Shown here: one piece after another, positions 63,731-64,000 of the stretch
Layout of the letters: the number at the start of each line of letters is the position of its first letter
Position numbering within the stretch: position 1 is the first letter of the stretch
Assembly (NCBI GenBank): GCA_016699815.1
Contig: CP065012.1
Location: 2,108,001-2,172,000, forward strand
Reading direction: 5' to 3'
DNA: 64,000 nt
DNA from: Chitinophagaceae bacterium
GTDB lineage: Bacteria > Bacteroidota > Bacteroidia > Chitinophagales > Chitinophagaceae
Program-made: the position numbers and the translations under genes
Notes under the pieces: generated by a model
Told to the model about the DNA's origin: nothing
What the model saw: only the letters and a program-made list of their open reading frames with translations
The model's database searches: none

Positions 63731-63775
63731 TTGACAATATGTGTCAAATGTAAAATGATATTTTGAAATAAGCAA
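63731..63775 (-). promoter_or_regulatory. Promoter and operator of the R-M operon
   Basis: On the leftward strand a TTG (63773-63775), a 20-base spacer and TACATTTG (63745-63752) fit the Bacteroidota -33/-7 consensus (TAnnTTTG). Overlapping its end is the symmetrical site TTGACacatattGTCAA (63731-63747), a likely controller-protein operator. The predicted RNA start is about 20 bases before the TTG start codon. Confidence 0.65.
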
Positions 63776-63853
63776 TTGTCAGCCCCTAAAATTTATTAAC
63801 AGATGTGGAAACCTTGGTCAAATGGGGTGGTGGGTGGGCTTGGGTGCGGTCGG

Positions 63854-63924
63854 GCAAAATTAAATGTGCTGCAAATTGTGCAGTTGGCTTTTGTGTGTCG
63901 GCTTTGCAGCTCTTTTAATTTTGC
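63854..63924. repeat. Cassette-internal hairpin H6 (right of R-M cassette)
   Basis: 22-bp arms, left CAAAATTAAATgtGCTGCAA, right TTGCAGCtcTTTTAATTTTG, enclosing a loop with GGCTTTTGTGTGTCGG. The AATgt arm comes first here, the reverse of H1-H5. With H5 it brackets the four-gene R-M unit. Confidence 0.75.
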
Positions 63925-63990
63925 GAAGGGTTGCCTGTCTTGGTGCATATTGTGGGAAACCTCAAATTGCGTAGGGTGTCCAATAGGGTG

Positions 63991-64000
63991 ACGCATAACG
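63991..64000 (-). repeat. attC-like site 24, cut by the window edge
   Basis: Only the left core ACGCATAACG is inside the window. It matches the complement of site 23's right core (GTTATGCGT) across the R-M cassette, showing that the array continues to the right. Confidence 0.7.

Noticed and set aside
10214..64000. Reading the boundary elements as ordinary REP/BIME palindromes or terminators
   Set aside because: REP elements would have no reason for core sequences to match across the intervening gene while disagreeing within one element. The observed pattern needs exchange at a fixed point.
1..64000. Search for a CRISPR array, retron or tRNA/rRNA genes
   Set aside because: No regularly spaced short direct repeats, no reverse transcriptase motif (YADD or similar) in any frame read, and no tRNA cloverleaf noticed. 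Repeats are long, palindromic and gene-spaced.

Overview
The window is AT-rich DNA from a Bacteroidota bacterium, probably Chitinophagales-like. The evidence is a type IX secretion sorting domain, SusC/CzcA-style outer-membrane proteins, DUF6660-type small proteins, a TAnnTTTG-type promoter and Bacteroidota-like protein sequences throughout. No rRNA, tRNA or CRISPR array was seen.

The left 10 kb looks like ordinary chromosome: the 3' part of a PEP synthase gene (ppsA), a degenerate M23-like secreted protein, a P1/DmpA-type peptidase, and a leftward metal-resistance operon (TetR regulator, lipoprotein, cytochrome b561, small secreted protein, deletion-fused czc remnant, P-type ATPase).

From about 10.2 kb to the right edge the DNA is an array of about 23 gene cassettes. 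The cassettes are separated by 23 complete palindromic elements (plus one half element inside the array and one cut by the window edge) of roughly 135 or 200 bp. Each element ends in xxxAAC / GTTxxx cores. The two ends of one element often do not match each other, but the two cores that flank the same gene almost always match for 9-10 bases. That is the footprint left by integron-type G^TT recombination at attC sites, so I read the region as a large sedentary integron or a CALIN (attC cluster without integrase). The attC sense orientation (xxxAACA...CGTTxxx) and most genes point left, so an attI/integrase, if present, should lie beyond base 64000. No integrase is in the window.

Cassette cargo is rich in DNA- and RNA-targeting genes: three type II restriction-modification modules (one with two C5-methyltransferases, a DUF3883 endonuclease and a controller protein; one with Vsr; one AccI-like with an N6-methyltransferase), an Mrr endonuclease, a Shedu-like nuclease, two large orphan HEPN proteins and a small HEPN-like pair, a DGQHR/DUF262-HNH protein, two small PD-(D/E)XK proteins and a J-domain protein. 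Other cassettes carry secreted proteases, a prolyl oligopeptidase, possible secreted-peptide/membrane-protein pairs, an ECF sigma operon, a Crp-pirin-TMEM175 operon and a CDF/TonB metal-transport set.

Two IS3-family elements have invaded. One (1302 bp) is present as three full copies plus fragments and interrupts a T9SS protease and a J-domain gene, each with a 4-bp target duplication. An IS110-family transposase fragment sits beside a half attC. Seven genes between 21.2 and 34.6 kb are split by single-base indels, mostly in homopolymers; this is either local decay or assembly error. Three consecutive or near-consecutive cassettes carry a second family of covarying hairpins that bracket the gene block just inside the attC sites.
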